DNA of 64,000 bases from Sulfurimonas sp. GTDB taxonomy: Bacteria; Campylobacterota; Campylobacteria; Campylobacterales; Sulfurimonadaceae. Shown here piece by piece: positions 9,991 to 19,744 of the stretch (its first letter is position 1; each line of letters opens with the position of its first letter). The stretch spans positions 434,001 to 498,000 of the forward strand of contig NZ_CP093397.1 in the NCBI RefSeq assembly GCF_029027585.1, read 5' to 3'. Both the position numbers and the translations under genes were made by a program. The notes beneath the pieces were generated by a model. The model made no database searches. It was not told where the DNA came from and was given only the letters and a program-made list of their open reading frames with translations.

Positions 9991-10119
9991 TTATACCCTT
10001 ATTAAATATGTGACATTGTTTATTGCACAAGGCGACTCTTCAAGTTGTATAGCTTTGGAAGCACATCCACTAAAAATAACTATTGTTAAAACTAAAATTA
10101 TTAAAATTACTTTTCTCAT
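9991..10119 (-). CDS. virB7: VirB7-like small lipoprotein
   Basis: A 42-residue ORF starting at ATG 10119 and ending 2 bp before virB8. It has a short basic N-terminus, a hydrophobic stretch and the lipobox FSGC, so it is a predicted lipoprotein with a mature peptide of about 24 residues. VirB7 proteins are tiny outer-membrane lipoproteins that bind the VirB9 C-terminal domain. Position between virB6 and virB8 matches virB7. A second Cys lies in the mature part (ESPCAI) and could form the disulfide seen in some VirB7-VirB9 pairs. Identity rests on size, lipobox and position, not on sequence similarity. Confidence 0.8.
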   Translation of the reverse strand: MRKVILIILVLTIVIFSGCASKAIQLEESPCAINNVTYLIRV

Positions 10120-10130
10120 TTTCTATTTCC

Positions 10131-11048
10131 TTATTTTCTAAATTTTGAATACAATTCATTTGATTTTTTGGCTGCATTTACTGAATTCATCGCACCACTT
10201 TTAAGTCCTCTTCCCATATTCATCCCTGGAGTTATTTGACTTCCCATACCACCACCATCACTTGTTAGTGATGACATAATTCCATTCGCAAACTCTGGTA
10301 TCATACGAGTTAAAAATAGTAGTACCGCCAAAGCTAGAATCACAAAAAACATCCCATCAAAATCGGTGCTAATAGATGCTGCTGATACTTTAGTTACATA
10401 GTAAATAAATATCATCATTATCGCCGATATTGGTCCGTAGAGAGCATAAGTGATAGTAGAGCGTAGCCAACTACTAAATATATGTTTTGTTTTGTCAAAT
10501 GCAAAAAGTGCGAGAGGGATAGGACCGGCTGTTAAAAATAAACCAGGGACTACAAATGAAATAATATGAAATGTTCCTATTGCTAAATATAATAATCCTA
10601 GCTCTAATAAAGTTGCGACTGACAATATTAAATCTACAATATTCCAATCTGTCCAACTAAATTCAAATCCATTATAAACTGTATCTTTCATACTTAAAAA
10701 GATTGTGTCTAGGGCAATAATATTATTAGTGCTTCCTTCATTGGCAATTGCTGTAATATAAGTTACAGTAAAATCTCTTATGATCATGATTGGATTCATT
10801 ATATAATCTCTATACATACCGTAATCCATTACAATCATCATTATAATTGGGAAAATCAGAAATAATCTGATAAGATTTTTTTTACTTGTTTCTTCTTCAC
10901 CAAGAATTATTTTTATGCCTATAACAACAAGATATAGATTTATTACTGGGATAACAAAAGGTGTTAATGTGTCTTGAAACACACCATATATAGCATTACT
11001 AATTAATCTCAACGCCTCTTGGAACAAATATGATAACTTCTCAATCAT
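10131..11048 (-). CDS. virB6: VirB6/TrbL-like polytopic T4SS protein
   Basis: 305 residues with at least five or six hydrophobic segments (about 30-48, 60-77, 135-165, 170-190, 200-225, 235-255), as in VirB6. A Gly/Met-rich tail (GGGMGSQITPGMNMGRGL) follows the last span. VirB6 lies at the base of the channel in the inner membrane and contacts the substrate. The start has AGGAT upstream, directly after the corrected virB5 stop at 11057. The gene lies in the usual virB5-virB6-virB7-virB8 order. Confidence 0.88.
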   Translation of the reverse strand: MIEKLSYLFQEALRLISNAIYGVFQDTLTPFVIPVINLYLVVIGIKIILGEEETSKKNLIRLFLIFPIIMMIVMDYGMYRDYIMNPIMIIRDFTVTYITAIANEGSTNNIIALDTIFLSMKDTVYNGFEFSWTDWNIVDLILSVATLLELGLLYLAIGTFHIISFVVPGLFLTAGPIPLALFAFDKTKHIFSSWLRSTITYALYGPISAIMMIFIYYVTKVSAASISTDFDGMFFVILALAVLLFLTRMIPEFANGIMSSLTSDGGGMGSQITPGMNMGRGLKSGAMNSVNAAKKSNELYSKFRK

Positions 11049-11056
11049 ATTAAATC

Positions 11057-12069
11057 CTAGAACCTAAAGCCAACACCCAATGCATTAGCTCTTTTCAAAC
11101 TATTGTATTTTGATGTGTCTTTTTTGTAAGGAATGTTTTTCAAATCCTCTTGTATCTTTTTTTGATTGTCAACTAATCGTGCTAAATATGCAGGATTATT
11201 TATATTTTAATATGAAGAGTTGCAATTGCATTTCTGTATCTAAGAGCAGATTTATATTCTTTATTGAGGATATTTAATATCTCAAGCAATATTAAATTAG
11301 ATGTTTGCGTCTGCTGCATTAAATCATCACTGCTTTCTATATACTTAGTAAAAGATTCTAATCTTTTTATATTCTTTTCTCTTTTATATTTTTGTTGAGC
11401 AGTAGGATGAAAAAAATTATTATAATTTTCTTGCACATTAGCAAAAGAATCTTGTTTAATATCATCTTTTGTTTGTCTTTCTAACTTTTCTAAATATTTA
11501 GATATTAATAGACTTTGATTTATTTTTTTATCATCTACTTTTGTAGCCATCATCGCTTTAAAATCATTAAGATTTGTTTTGTCTAAAGCTTTTCTAAAAG
11601 TATATAATTTAATCTCTAACTCTTTAAGTTTTTGTTTTCCACCCATTCTCTCAATTATTTGATCATCAGCAACAGCAAAATAAGCTTTTATTTTTTCAGA
11701 AATATCATCATACATTAAGCCACCAGTCCCACCTCCTATTGAACTTCTTTTAATAGACCATAACGATTTGATTTCGGTGTTACGCATTGTATCAGTTAAA
11801 GTTTCCATACTCTGCAACATATTACCCATTACATTTTCTAAATTATCTTTAGCATTGTATATATTTCTTTTTGTTTCATCTATCACCGTTCTTATTCCAC
11901 CTAATGTTCTAATTTGCGTAGTAATCAAATCAATGGTTTTTGTAACTTGTGCTATTTGTTGCATATAATAAGCGTAAGAACCAGGATCAGAAACTATATC
12001 CCCAACTCCGCCCACTCCAAACAAATTTATATTTAATAAAATTGTAAGTGCTATACTTTTCTTAATCAT
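11057..12069 (-). pseudogene. virB5: VirB5/TrbJ-like T4SS protein, frameshift near the C-terminus
   Basis: The first frame (12069 to 11200) encodes 289 residues: signal peptide, a DPGSYAYYMQQIAQV motif of the VirB5/TrbJ type, and long helices. It stops at HIKI. The next 140 bp have no start codon but are open in another frame (INNPAYLARLVDNQKK to GVGFRF, stop at 11057). One extra A in the AAAA run near 11204-11207 would join them, giving about 337 residues. VirB5 is the minor pilin at the pilus tip. The first frame overlaps virB4 by 8 bp. The frameshift may be a sequence error; the join itself is inferred. Confidence 0.78.
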
Positions 12070-14398
12070 TTAAATACCTCTCTTTCCAGTCTGTTGGGAA
12101 TTTCTTCTTTAATCTATCTAGTTTTAAAACAGCAACTGTTGAACTGTTGAATATATTTAAGTATTTTCCTAACGATGACAAATCTACATTTAGTTGCACA
12201 GAACCACCGGTATTTACTCTTTTTAAGAGTGGTTTCCTCTTATTTGTTTGAGTTTTTATATAGTTAAATTCTTCACTTGTAAGATTGAGTATTTTTTTAG
12301 TCTCTTCTTTTATTGAGGTGTCAGGAAACAATATTAAGTTAGCTATCGATGAACCTATTATTTTTCTTCCGGCTTCAGTATCCAAAAATAGACTCAAGCT
12401 TTGTCCCATTAAAATAGCAATGCCATCTTTTTTTCTTATTTCTAAAATTATCTCTACAACTTTTTTACCAAAATCTACATTTGAAAGATAGTCAGGTATT
12501 TCATCTATTACCACAATCGATGGTGAAGCAGTTTCAGATACAATCATTTTTAATCTATGAAATATGTAATAACTAATGAGTGTGGGAGCTTTTTTATTAT
12601 GAAATACACTATCCATATTAAAGGCTGAGATTTGTGTTGAAAAGTCTAAACTATCTTTTGTAGCACTGAAAAATCTTTTATTTGCTCCAGTTGACCATAT
12701 CTCTAAGTTTGCTTTTAAACTATCATCTTCATTAGTTCCTGGTATTGCATTTACAAACTCTTTTAAATTTCTTTGTGCTTTTGGTAGATGCTCATAAACT
12801 TGACTTAATGCATCATCAATATCTTTTATATCTTTTGCACTATTCTTTCCACTCATAATTTGAAAAAATGAGTTTAAAAATTCTCTATTGATATCATTGT
12901 CTTCTAGTTGCAGAGGATTAAGAGAGATATCTCCTTCAAACTTTGCATAACTTCCGTCCATGAACTCTGTAAAAACTTTCATACCTTGTAACTTGTCAAA
13001 ATATAATTGTTTCATATTTGGATATTTTAATGCCATCATGCACAAAAAAGTTATAAGTGTAGTCTTACCAGATGATGAACCACCAATGACAACAGTATTG
13101 CCAAGAGCTTGAGCGTTTGTACTCTCATGAAAAATAAAATCATAGTTTGTACTTTGAGAAGTTAAAAATTTTGTTAAGCTCTCATTTCCCCAACTGCATC
13201 TATCATCACCTTGAGCAACAGTTGTAAAAGTTATCATTGAACTGATGTTTGTAGATATAAGATGTCTTTTTGTTGCGTTGTATCCTGCATAATCAGGAAG
13301 AGAAGACCAATATAGTGGTTCAATATTTTCAGTTTCTATAAAAGAGCGATATCCATACCCATCTATAATATTCTTAATATTTTCAACATCATATTCTAAT
13401 CTATTTAAATCACTATTTTTTATTTGTATTGAAAATGAATAATTAAACAAAGCGATAACACTTCGCTCTATCGCTTGTCTGATATCATCTATTTCATCAT
13501 AAGCTAGAGAATTTGATGAGTCAGTATTGTTTTGTAAAATATTTAATTTTTTTTGAATAACAGCAAGTGCTTTATCTTTTGGAAATTTTTGAAAAGATTG
13601 ATATATTGTAAATACAGCTTTATAGCTCATAAGTTCTTCTATTAAAAGTTCATCAAATTTTTCATTATCAAAAAGTTGTATAGAGACCCATTTGCTATAA
13701 ATATTTATATTATTTTCGTAGATCATATAATCTTTATCTTTTGGGAATTTCAATGTCATGCCAGGTAGTATATTTGTTAAACTTTTATTTTGTGGAATTT
13801 TTTGATTTGTGCTTTTTCCGTTTATGTAACTAGAAAAAAATGAAACCAATTCTTCATTCTTTAATATGTATGGTTCAAAATCACTAAGTTGTGCCTCTAT
13901 TTTTTTACTATTGTCCAATACTTTTGATTTTTTGATTTTTTGGTTCGTTGATAAATTTTGAGATAGTTGTGTCATTATTGATAAATCAAGAAGTGAAGAA
14001 TTTGAAATAACTATATAATGATATGTTTTATAACTTTTTTTAAAATTTTCATTCCATTTTTTTGTAATAATGTCTTGATATTTTTTAGAATTATTTATGT
14101 AATTGTTGTTAACATCTACTTCTCTGACAGAATGAGTCGTTACATTAATGTCATCATCAATCATTTGCAATAGTTCAGTTCTTATATTGAAATACTCTTC
14201 TATTTTTGTTATGTCTAATCCGCTATATTCTTTGCCTCTTAATTTTAAAACTCTTACAAAGTTACTATTTTTTGTTAATATTAAACTGTCTTCTTCTCTA
14301 TCAAGTTCTAAAAATGGATTCATTTTTTCCCAAGTAGTTTGAGCTTGAATTTTAGTAGTCAATAATTTAATTACTGTAGATATTATATTACGAGACAT
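12062..14398 (-). CDS. virB4: VirB4 ATPase of the T4SS
   Basis: About 778 residues from the ATG at 14398, chosen over 14425 because AAAGGA lies 8 bp upstream. The N-terminal half is the VirB4 docking domain. Walker A is IGGSSSGKTTLITF near residue 440 and Walker B is SIVVIDEIPDYL near 630. VirB4 is the conserved ATPase that extracts pilin and drives channel assembly at the inner membrane. It overlaps virB3 by 11 bp and virB5 by 8 bp. The gene is intact at normal length, unlike the neighbouring virB11. Confidence 0.95.
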   Translation of the reverse strand: MSRNIISTVIKLLTTKIQAQTTWEKMNPFLELDREEDSLILTKNSNFVRVLKLRGKEYSGLDITKIEEYFNIRTELLQMIDDDINVTTHSVREVDVNNNYINNSKKYQDIITKKWNENFKKSYKTYHYIVISNSSLLDLSIMTQLSQNLSTNQKIKKSKVLDNSKKIEAQLSDFEPYILKNEELVSFFSSYINGKSTNQKIPQNKSLTNILPGMTLKFPKDKDYMIYENNINIYSKWVSIQLFDNEKFDELLIEELMSYKAVFTIYQSFQKFPKDKALAVIQKKLNILQNNTDSSNSLAYDEIDDIRQAIERSVIALFNYSFSIQIKNSDLNRLEYDVENIKNIIDGYGYRSFIETENIEPLYWSSLPDYAGYNATKRHLISTNISSMITFTTVAQGDDRCSWGNESLTKFLTSQSTNYDFIFHESTNAQALGNTVVIGGSSSGKTTLITFLCMMALKYPNMKQLYFDKLQGMKVFTEFMDGSYAKFEGDISLNPLQLEDNDINREFLNSFFQIMSGKNSAKDIKDIDDALSQVYEHLPKAQRNLKEFVNAIPGTNEDDSLKANLEIWSTGANKRFFSATKDSLDFSTQISAFNMDSVFHNKKAPTLISYYIFHRLKMIVSETASPSIVVIDEIPDYLSNVDFGKKVVEIILEIRKKDGIAILMGQSLSLFLDTEAGRKIIGSSIANLILFPDTSIKEETKKILNLTSEEFNYIKTQTNKRKPLLKRVNTGGSVQLNVDLSSLGKYLNIFNSSTVAVLKLDRLKKKFPTDWKERYLND

Positions 14399-14678
14399 AG
14401 CAATTTCCTTTAAAATTTCCTGCATTTATCGTTGATTTTATTTTAATAAATAGTATGAGTTTAATCATTATGAAATCTGGGTTTTTTTTTGACTTTGAAA
14501 GTATGATTCCATATAAAACTAAAACAGTAGGGAGAGTCACTGCTATAGCTATAATAACATTTGAAAATATAAGCGTGATATCAAATAATACTAATGAAAC
14601 AGCTGCAATAACAATCCAACCTAATATACTAATGCCGTTAAGTATATTAGGTGCAGTAATTATTCTATAGTTTTTCAT
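14388..14678 (-). CDS. virB3: VirB3-like T4SS membrane protein
   Basis: 96 residues with two adjacent hydrophobic segments (about 16-34 and 38-60), then a basic tail. Size, topology and position between the pilin gene and virB4 fit VirB3, which works with VirB4 in pilus assembly. Sequence alone is weakly diagnostic. It follows virB2 by 3 bp and overlaps virB4. Confidence 0.75.
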   Translation of the reverse strand: MKNYRIITAPNILNGISILGWIVIAAVSLVLFDITLIFSNVIIAIAVTLPTVLVLYGIILSKSKKNPDFIMIKLILFIKIKSTINAGNFKGNCYVS

Positions 14679-14681
14679 TGT

Positions 14682-14957
14682 TTATCCAAATATGGCAGCG
14701 ATAGAACTAGCAACGAGGATTAACACACCACCTTTCATTATTTGAATCAATCTTTCTTTCTGCTTTTCATCGTTTTGACCAAACATGTAGCTATAACCAA
14801 CAAAGACAAGAGCTAATGTCATCACAATTGCGACAAATTTACCCGTTAAAGCTACTGTTATAGATTCTGTAGGCTCAATGGCTTTTGTAATATCAATAAT
14901 CCCTTTAGCATATATTTTGCCTACAAGCGTCATGAATAAAAAATAAATTTTTAACAT
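14682..14957 (-). CDS. virB2: VirB2/TrbC-like major pilin
   Basis: 91 residues: a signal peptide cleaved probably after IYAKG, a polar loop, and two hydrophobic segments (about 42-60 and 72-88) separated by GQNDEKQKERL. This is the VirB2/TrbC prepilin layout, with a C-terminus ending in Ala/Ile/Gly. It is followed by virB3 and preceded directly by a zinc-ribbon gene whose stop touches its start. Confidence 0.85.
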   Translation of the reverse strand: MLKIYFLFMTLVGKIYAKGIIDITKAIEPTESITVALTGKFVAIVMTLALVFVGYSYMFGQNDEKQKERLIQIMKGGVLILVASSIAAIFG

Positions 14958-15350
14958 TTAAATCACCTCTTCTTCAATATCTTCATCTCTTTCAATTTTT
15001 AAGTAATATCTAACTTCTTCCTTCTTTTTATTTTTACCTACAGTTGGATTCTTTGCATCTACAAATACCGTTAAATTATTTATGCGTAGAGTGTCTCCAG
15101 CAACAAGTGCTTTTAATTCATCTTTAAGCAGTAATTTTGGTTCTAAGAGTTTTTGATTTGAGTAAACAATAAAATCACAACCGACATTTTGTTTTTGTTG
15201 TTGATCATATATATTCGTTGCACATTTGATTGCTTTTAACTTTTTTGTTGCTGGGTCTGTAATAAATTTTACACCAGCACCACAAACTGGACAATTATAT
15301 GCTTTCTTTTGCTCATTACCTTGCTCATTACTAATCTCTTCTCTCATCAT
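14958..15350 (-). CDS. Small zinc-ribbon protein, function unknown
   Basis: 130 residues. An N-terminal zinc ribbon reads CPVCGAGV near residue 20, with a second Cys region (IKCATNIYD ... VGCDF). The pattern resembles topoisomerase-type or single-strand-DNA-binding zinc ribbons. The C-terminal half is polar and ends in an acidic tail (ERDEDIEEEVI). It is the gene before virB2, with no gap. A role in DNA processing is possible; no catalytic motif is seen. Confidence 0.7.
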   Translation of the reverse strand: MMREEISNEQGNEQKKAYNCPVCGAGVKFITDPATKKLKAIKCATNIYDQQQKQNVGCDFIVYSNQKLLEPKLLLKDELKALVAGDTLRINNLTVFVDAKNPTVGKNKKKEEVRYYLKIERDEDIEEEVI

Positions 15351-15374
15351 TTTTACCTTTTATTTAATTACTTT

Positions 15375-15692
15375 TTAATTAAAGCAACTTATATCTTTTA
15401 AACTCGCTAGTACATTATTCATAATAACTGAGTCACTAATTGTTGTTTTTTTCTCTCCTTTATTCATAGATTGAATCATATTTTTTACTGTATCAATCAT
15501 ATTTTTATAGTAATCTGGTGAATATACACACTTAAGTCTGCAAGACACTTTTCTACTTTCTGAAACATAATTTTCATAATTTTCATCTACCATAACCTTG
15601 TCATAATAAATTTTAATAGCATTTCCAAAATCATCTTTATACTTTAACAATTCAGGATATATTTTTACATTCACACTATATATTTCATTCAT
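15375..15692 (-). CDS. Hypothetical protein
   Basis: 105 residues, no membrane span or signal peptide and no recognised motif. It overlaps the preceding 425-residue gene by 8 bp, so it is probably translated from the same mRNA. Three Cys are scattered (CRLKC, SCFN). Base and codon use match the neighbours. Confidence 0.6.
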   Translation of the reverse strand: MNEIYSVNVKIYPELLKYKDDFGNAIKIYYDKVMVDENYENYVSESRKVSCRLKCVYSPDYYKNMIDTVKNMIQSMNKGEKKTTISDSVIMNNVLASLKDISCFN

Positions 15693-16962
15693 TTTTCTTC
15701 CTTATTGAATCCCAAATAATTGTAGTTTCAAACTCTTCTTTAAATTTATCAAGAATTTCTTGTTCTTTATAACTCAATCCCTTACTAGCATCTAAAAATG
15801 CGTAATCAATTCTATTTGTTGCTTTATAACTTTTTATAAAAATATCAATAGCATTCGAAGGAGTTTTTACATCTATTAAATCAGTAGAAATATTTTGTTG
15901 TTTAGGTACTTGTTCTGTTTCTATTTTTTTATAGTTCTGTATATAGTTTTGTATATAGTTTTGTGTTCTCGTTGTGTAGTTTTTTGGATTGAATATATTA
16001 TTTATAAGAGATGGGGAAATTGAAATATATATTTGTTCAGTTTGTGCTTTATTTTTATAAAGAGCATATATAACTCTTTTATCATTGTCAAATATCACGC
16101 TTTCAGGAAAATATTTTTCATCTTTTCTTTCGATTGGCTCAAGTGTTGCATATAAATTTGCCTCTATTTTTTCTCTTTCACTTTCTACTAGACCAACATA
16201 CAGTAGGTCTATACCATTAAATGTATTATTTTGTATCTGTTTTTTTATCGAGTTTTTATATCCACCAACATTTTTAATTTTACCTTCTGCAATTTTAGTT
16301 TTTATCTTTTTAGTGTTCATAATCCATTCGACAGTTTTATCAATATCTTCTACTGGTATTGTTGCATTTGGATTTTCATCTTTTATCTCAACTTTCAATT
16401 TACTTGTTAAGCTCTCTAGTTGTGTTGCTAAATTATCTTTTGATATGTTTCCTTCATTCGCAAGTTTTGTGATTAGTGATAGCTCTTTATTGATTTCATT
16501 TTCTGTTAGTTCTGCATCTTGAGTGTCATCATTAAAGTATTCATCAAACTCTTTTAGATATCGCTCTTTTCCCCACTCCAAATCTACTACTGCATACGAT
16601 TTAGTATTTATAATTTCTCTTTTAATTACTCCCAATTCTTCTAATTGTCTTTTGATATTTTTAACTGTCTGAATTGCATTTTTAATTTTCTTTTTTTTGT
16701 AAGCTATTTTTTCATCTGTTGTTAATGTCTGAAAAAACTCATAATCTTTAGTATCACTATTTATAAGACCGAAACCACCATAAAAAGCAATAGTTTTATT
16801 TGAAGCAAAACTATCTTTAGAGCGTGTTGCATAATCGGCATGTGCAACAATCGCACTTAAAACTTTTAGCTGTCCTGCATTTAAGTATCTAAAAAACCAA
16901 GGTTCAAGCTGAACAGGTCTAGTTTTAGGCTTTAATATTTTTAAATATTCTTTGTTTAGCAA
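15685..16962 (-). CDS. Winged-helix protein, candidate replication initiator
   Basis: 425 residues. The first 130 look like a winged helix: GQLKVLSAIVAHADYATRS, then SNKTIAFYGG and a helix with KNIKRQLEELGVIKRE. That is the arrangement of plasmid and phage initiators and of Rep_3-like or phage O-type helix-turn-helix proteins. The remainder is Lys/Glu-rich without a clear domain. Many conjugative elements carry such a gene for brief replication during transfer. The function is inferred from the fold pattern and its position upstream of the transfer genes. Confidence 0.65.
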   Translation of the reverse strand: MLNKEYLKILKPKTRPVQLEPWFFRYLNAGQLKVLSAIVAHADYATRSKDSFASNKTIAFYGGFGLINSDTKDYEFFQTLTTDEKIAYKKKKIKNAIQTVKNIKRQLEELGVIKREIINTKSYAVVDLEWGKERYLKEFDEYFNDDTQDAELTENEINKELSLITKLANEGNISKDNLATQLESLTSKLKVEIKDENPNATIPVEDIDKTVEWIMNTKKIKTKIAEGKIKNVGGYKNSIKKQIQNNTFNGIDLLYVGLVESEREKIEANLYATLEPIERKDEKYFPESVIFDNDKRVIYALYKNKAQTEQIYISISPSLINNIFNPKNYTTRTQNYIQNYIQNYKKIETEQVPKQQNISTDLIDVKTPSNAIDIFIKSYKATNRIDYAFLDASKGLSYKEQEILDKFKEEFETTIIWDSIRKKNE

Positions 16963-16971
16963 CTTTGGACT

Positions 16972-17409
16972 CTAACTTACCAATCTGCTAATAGCACTTT
17001 GTAAGGCAACAGGGTCAACTTTATAAACAATCGAATCAACTTTATAATTTTGAAGATGATCATATATTTCATCTATGTTAAAAACTCTATTCTTTTTAGT
17101 AACTTCAATAAATGGAACTAATCTAGCTCTTATTAGCTCTTCAAATCTTCTCATTGATATTGGAAATTTTTTAACAATGTCTTTTTTTGATATATATGCT
17201 GGAGTCGTTGAAAAAATCTTTAATAAAAAAAGTTCTAAAGTGTTTGATAAAGCTTCTTGTGGATTAGTAGCACTTTCAAGATTTAAGATAAGTTGTTCTA
17301 TCCAATTATCATCTGCATGTAAAACAATTTTATCTATAAGAGTTTCAGGAAGTTTAAATATTTGAAGGTGTGTTTTTAATTCTACTTGATTTTCATTTGC
17401 AAATTTCAT
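16972..17409 (-). CDS. Hypothetical DNA-binding protein
   Basis: 145 residues, soluble. The segment ISKKDIVKKFPISMRRFEEL resembles an excisionase/MerR-type helix-turn-helix, and NIDEIYDHLQNYKVD follows as the wing-like end. It sits in a run of small leftward genes, 2 bp from the next one downstream of the regulator block. It could be an excisionase or transfer regulator; neither is shown. Confidence 0.55.
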   Translation of the reverse strand: MKFANENQVELKTHLQIFKLPETLIDKIVLHADDNWIEQLILNLESATNPQEALSNTLELFLLKIFSTTPAYISKKDIVKKFPISMRRFEELIRARLVPFIEVTKKNRVFNIDEIYDHLQNYKVDSIVYKVDPVALQSAISRLVS

Positions 17410-17411
17410 AC

Positions 17412-17630
17412 TTAACCTTTTTGTTTAGAAGTTTCTAAAGCTTTTTTAACATCTTCAAAGTTATATTTCCATCTTGCTATTTTAGTTCCTGGTGTTCGTA
17501 CATCAACTGCCGGTATTGTTCTAGAATTTCTTAACTTAACAATTGTTCCAGTTGAAAAACTAGAACTGAAATGTTCATTTAGCAAAACTACAAGTTCTTC
17601 TATTTTAATTAATTTGTTTTGATTACTCAT
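17412..17630 (-). CDS. Small AlpA/MerR-like DNA-binding protein
   Basis: 72 residues with IKIEELVVLLNEHFSSSFST followed by a turn and ARWKYNFEDVKKALE. This is the layout of AlpA/excisionase-type winged helices, in which the last strand and helix bind DNA. Next to it lies another small protein of similar type. A candidate recombination directionality factor for the integrase at 24172-25260, by inference only. Confidence 0.55.
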   Translation of the reverse strand: MSNQNKLIKIEELVVLLNEHFSSSFSTGTIVKLRNSRTIPAVDVRTPGTKIARWKYNFEDVKKALETSKQKG

Positions 17631-17633
17631 TTT

Positions 17634-17822
17634 TTATATCTCCTTCTTTCTATAATAAAGCACATACCCACTCTTAGATATCTGCTTATGTGTATTTTCT
17701 AACTCTTCTTCTTGTTCACTAGAAAGTTGAAAATATTCATTATCTGAAAACACTTGATAGACATAATCTAACGAGTTTAGTAATTCTTTCAATGCAATAT
17801 CTTCTTTATTTTCTGTAGTCAT
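17634..17822 (-). CDS. Small hypothetical protein
   Basis: 62 residues, acidic, no motif recognised. It starts 1 bp after the stop of the interrupted gene at 17823 and ends 3 bp before the next gene. This coupling is the main reason to accept it. Confidence 0.5.
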   Translation of the reverse strand: MTTENKEDIALKELLNSLDYVYQVFSDNEYFQLSSEQEEELENTHKQISKSGYVLYYRKKEI

Positions 17823-18394
17823 TTATGCTGCCTTTTGAATACTATTAGATAAAGTGTTTCTAAGTTCACTAAGAAACTTAATATAATTTGTATCATCTGA
17901 AATAGCTAATTCTTTTAAATTTTCATCAATCAAATTTTTCATCCCATCACTTAAACAAAATCTATTTTTATTTGATTTGGCTTTACCTTGTGTGACATCT
18001 TTTATATTTGTTTTTTCTTCAAGCTCATCGTTTATAATTAATTGAGATAATCGTTCTAAATGTCTATTAAATCCTTTGTGTTCTTCCGTCCATAGAATCA
18101 AATATTTAAGAAAGAAGGGTGTTAATTGAGATATTGGAAGATTCAATGCTTTAGTAGTTTTTTTTAACTCCTGATAGAAGTTAGTATTATCATTCCATAC
18201 TTCATATTCGGCAAGAACTAATATAACATCACAAAAATTTCTATCATCAGATATGTAACTACGCCAAAAGACATCCATATCTTCTTTATCAAAGTTTGAT
18301 TTTTTAACATCTTCTATTTTTTTGACTGTTATCTGAGCCTTTTCATTTATAAGCTCTTTAGGTTGCTTAGAAAGTAAAAACTTTTTTGCATTAG

Positions 18395-19744
18395 TATAAT
18401 GAACCCCTAAAACTGAACCAGTAAAATTTGTTTTCTTATTTCAAAAATGATAAAATTGAAATAGAGAATATAGGAATTAAATATGAGTGCAAAAAGAAAA
18501 AGTTATAGTGCAAATTTTAAAGCAAAAGTAGTACTGGAAGTTTTAGAGGGTGAAAAAACTGTTAATGAAATAGCTAGTGGATATGAAGTCCTACCTCTAA
18601 GTTTAAGAAATTGGAAAAAAACAGTTTCTTGAGAATATGTCATTAGCATTTGATAAAAGTACTGTTGTAAAAGAATACAAAGATGAAATTGATACTCTTA
18701 AATATGAAAAAGATGCAATTGCAAAAAAAACTTGGAGAGACAATTGTTGAGAAGGATTTTCTTGTGGAAAAGCTAAAAAGCTTGGCCTCATCTAAAGAGA
18801 GAAAAACTCTACTTGATGCTAAGCATAAATTATCACAGAATAAGCAGTGTCAATTGCTACAGGTAAGTAAGTCGAGTTTGTACTATACTCCAACTAAACC
18901 GTTTAGTAGAGGTAAAGACTTGAAAATATTAGATGCTATAAATAATATATATTCAGACTTTCCATCATATGGAAGTAGAAGAATTCATGCTCAACTTTTA
19001 AGAGATGGGTATAGCATAGGGAAAAAGTTCGTTAAGAAAGCTATGAAGTATATGGGTATAGAAGCCTTGTATCCTAAGCCTAAGACCACTACAGCAAACA
19101 AAGAACATTATAAGTATCCATATCTCCTAAAAGATTTTAGAGATTATGCTGGACGTGTTGTAATTGAAAAAACTAATCAAGTCTGGAGTACAGATATTAC
19201 TTATATCAAACTGGAAAAAGGCTTTGTATATTTAGCCGCAATAATAGATTGGCATAGTAAAAAAATACTCTCATGGAAACTTTCTAACACAATGGATATT
19301 TCCTTAGTTAAAAGTGTGTTAAATGAAGCACTCGCATTTTATCCTAAACCAGAGATATTTAACACAGACCAGGGAAGTCAATATACTTCAAAAGTTCATG
19401 TTGATATTCTCAAAAAACACAACATTAAAATTTCAATGGATGGAAAAGGTAGAGCTACTGATAATATTTGCATCGAAAGATTCTGGCGAAGTATTAAGTA
19501 TGAAGAAATTTATCTGAATGAATATAAGAATATAAAATCTCTCAATCGAGCAATAAAAATATATATGAACTCTTACAACAAAAAAAGATTACATTCGGCG
19601 ATTGGATATAAAACTCCAAATGAAGTTTATTATAAAGCTGTCAATAATTTAGATCCTAAAGGAGCAAAACTGTTACCACTGGTATCGTAAAGAGGTAAAA
19701 TAAGAAAACTTGTTTTACTGGTCTTGAAAAAGGGAACCATTATA
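18395..19744 (+). mobile_element. IS3-family insertion sequence, copy 1
   Basis: 1350 bp with imperfect terminal inverted repeats of about 45 bp. The outermost TATAATG is shared by both ends, and both repeats carry ACCAGTAAAA and GTTTTCTTATTT. It is flanked by TTAG on both sides (18391-18394 and 19745-19748), a 4-bp target duplication. The sequence matches the inverted copy at 21777-23123 except for three homopolymer lengths. The transposase reads rightward, opposite to the gene it interrupts. Confidence 0.93.
18483..19690 (+). pseudogene. IS3-family DDE transposase, two run-length frameshifts
   Basis: The same protein as the intact 401-residue transposase of copy 2, but broken twice. The A run near 18615 has 7 A instead of 6, which stops the helix-turn-helix part after about 49 residues. 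The A run at 18723-18730 has 8 instead of 7. The catalytic core is intact in the long frame: WSTDITY (first Asp), FNTDQGSQYTS (second Asp), and IERFWRSIKYEE (Glu). Both changes are +1 A in poly-A, so this copy may be inactive or only misread. Confidence 0.85.
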
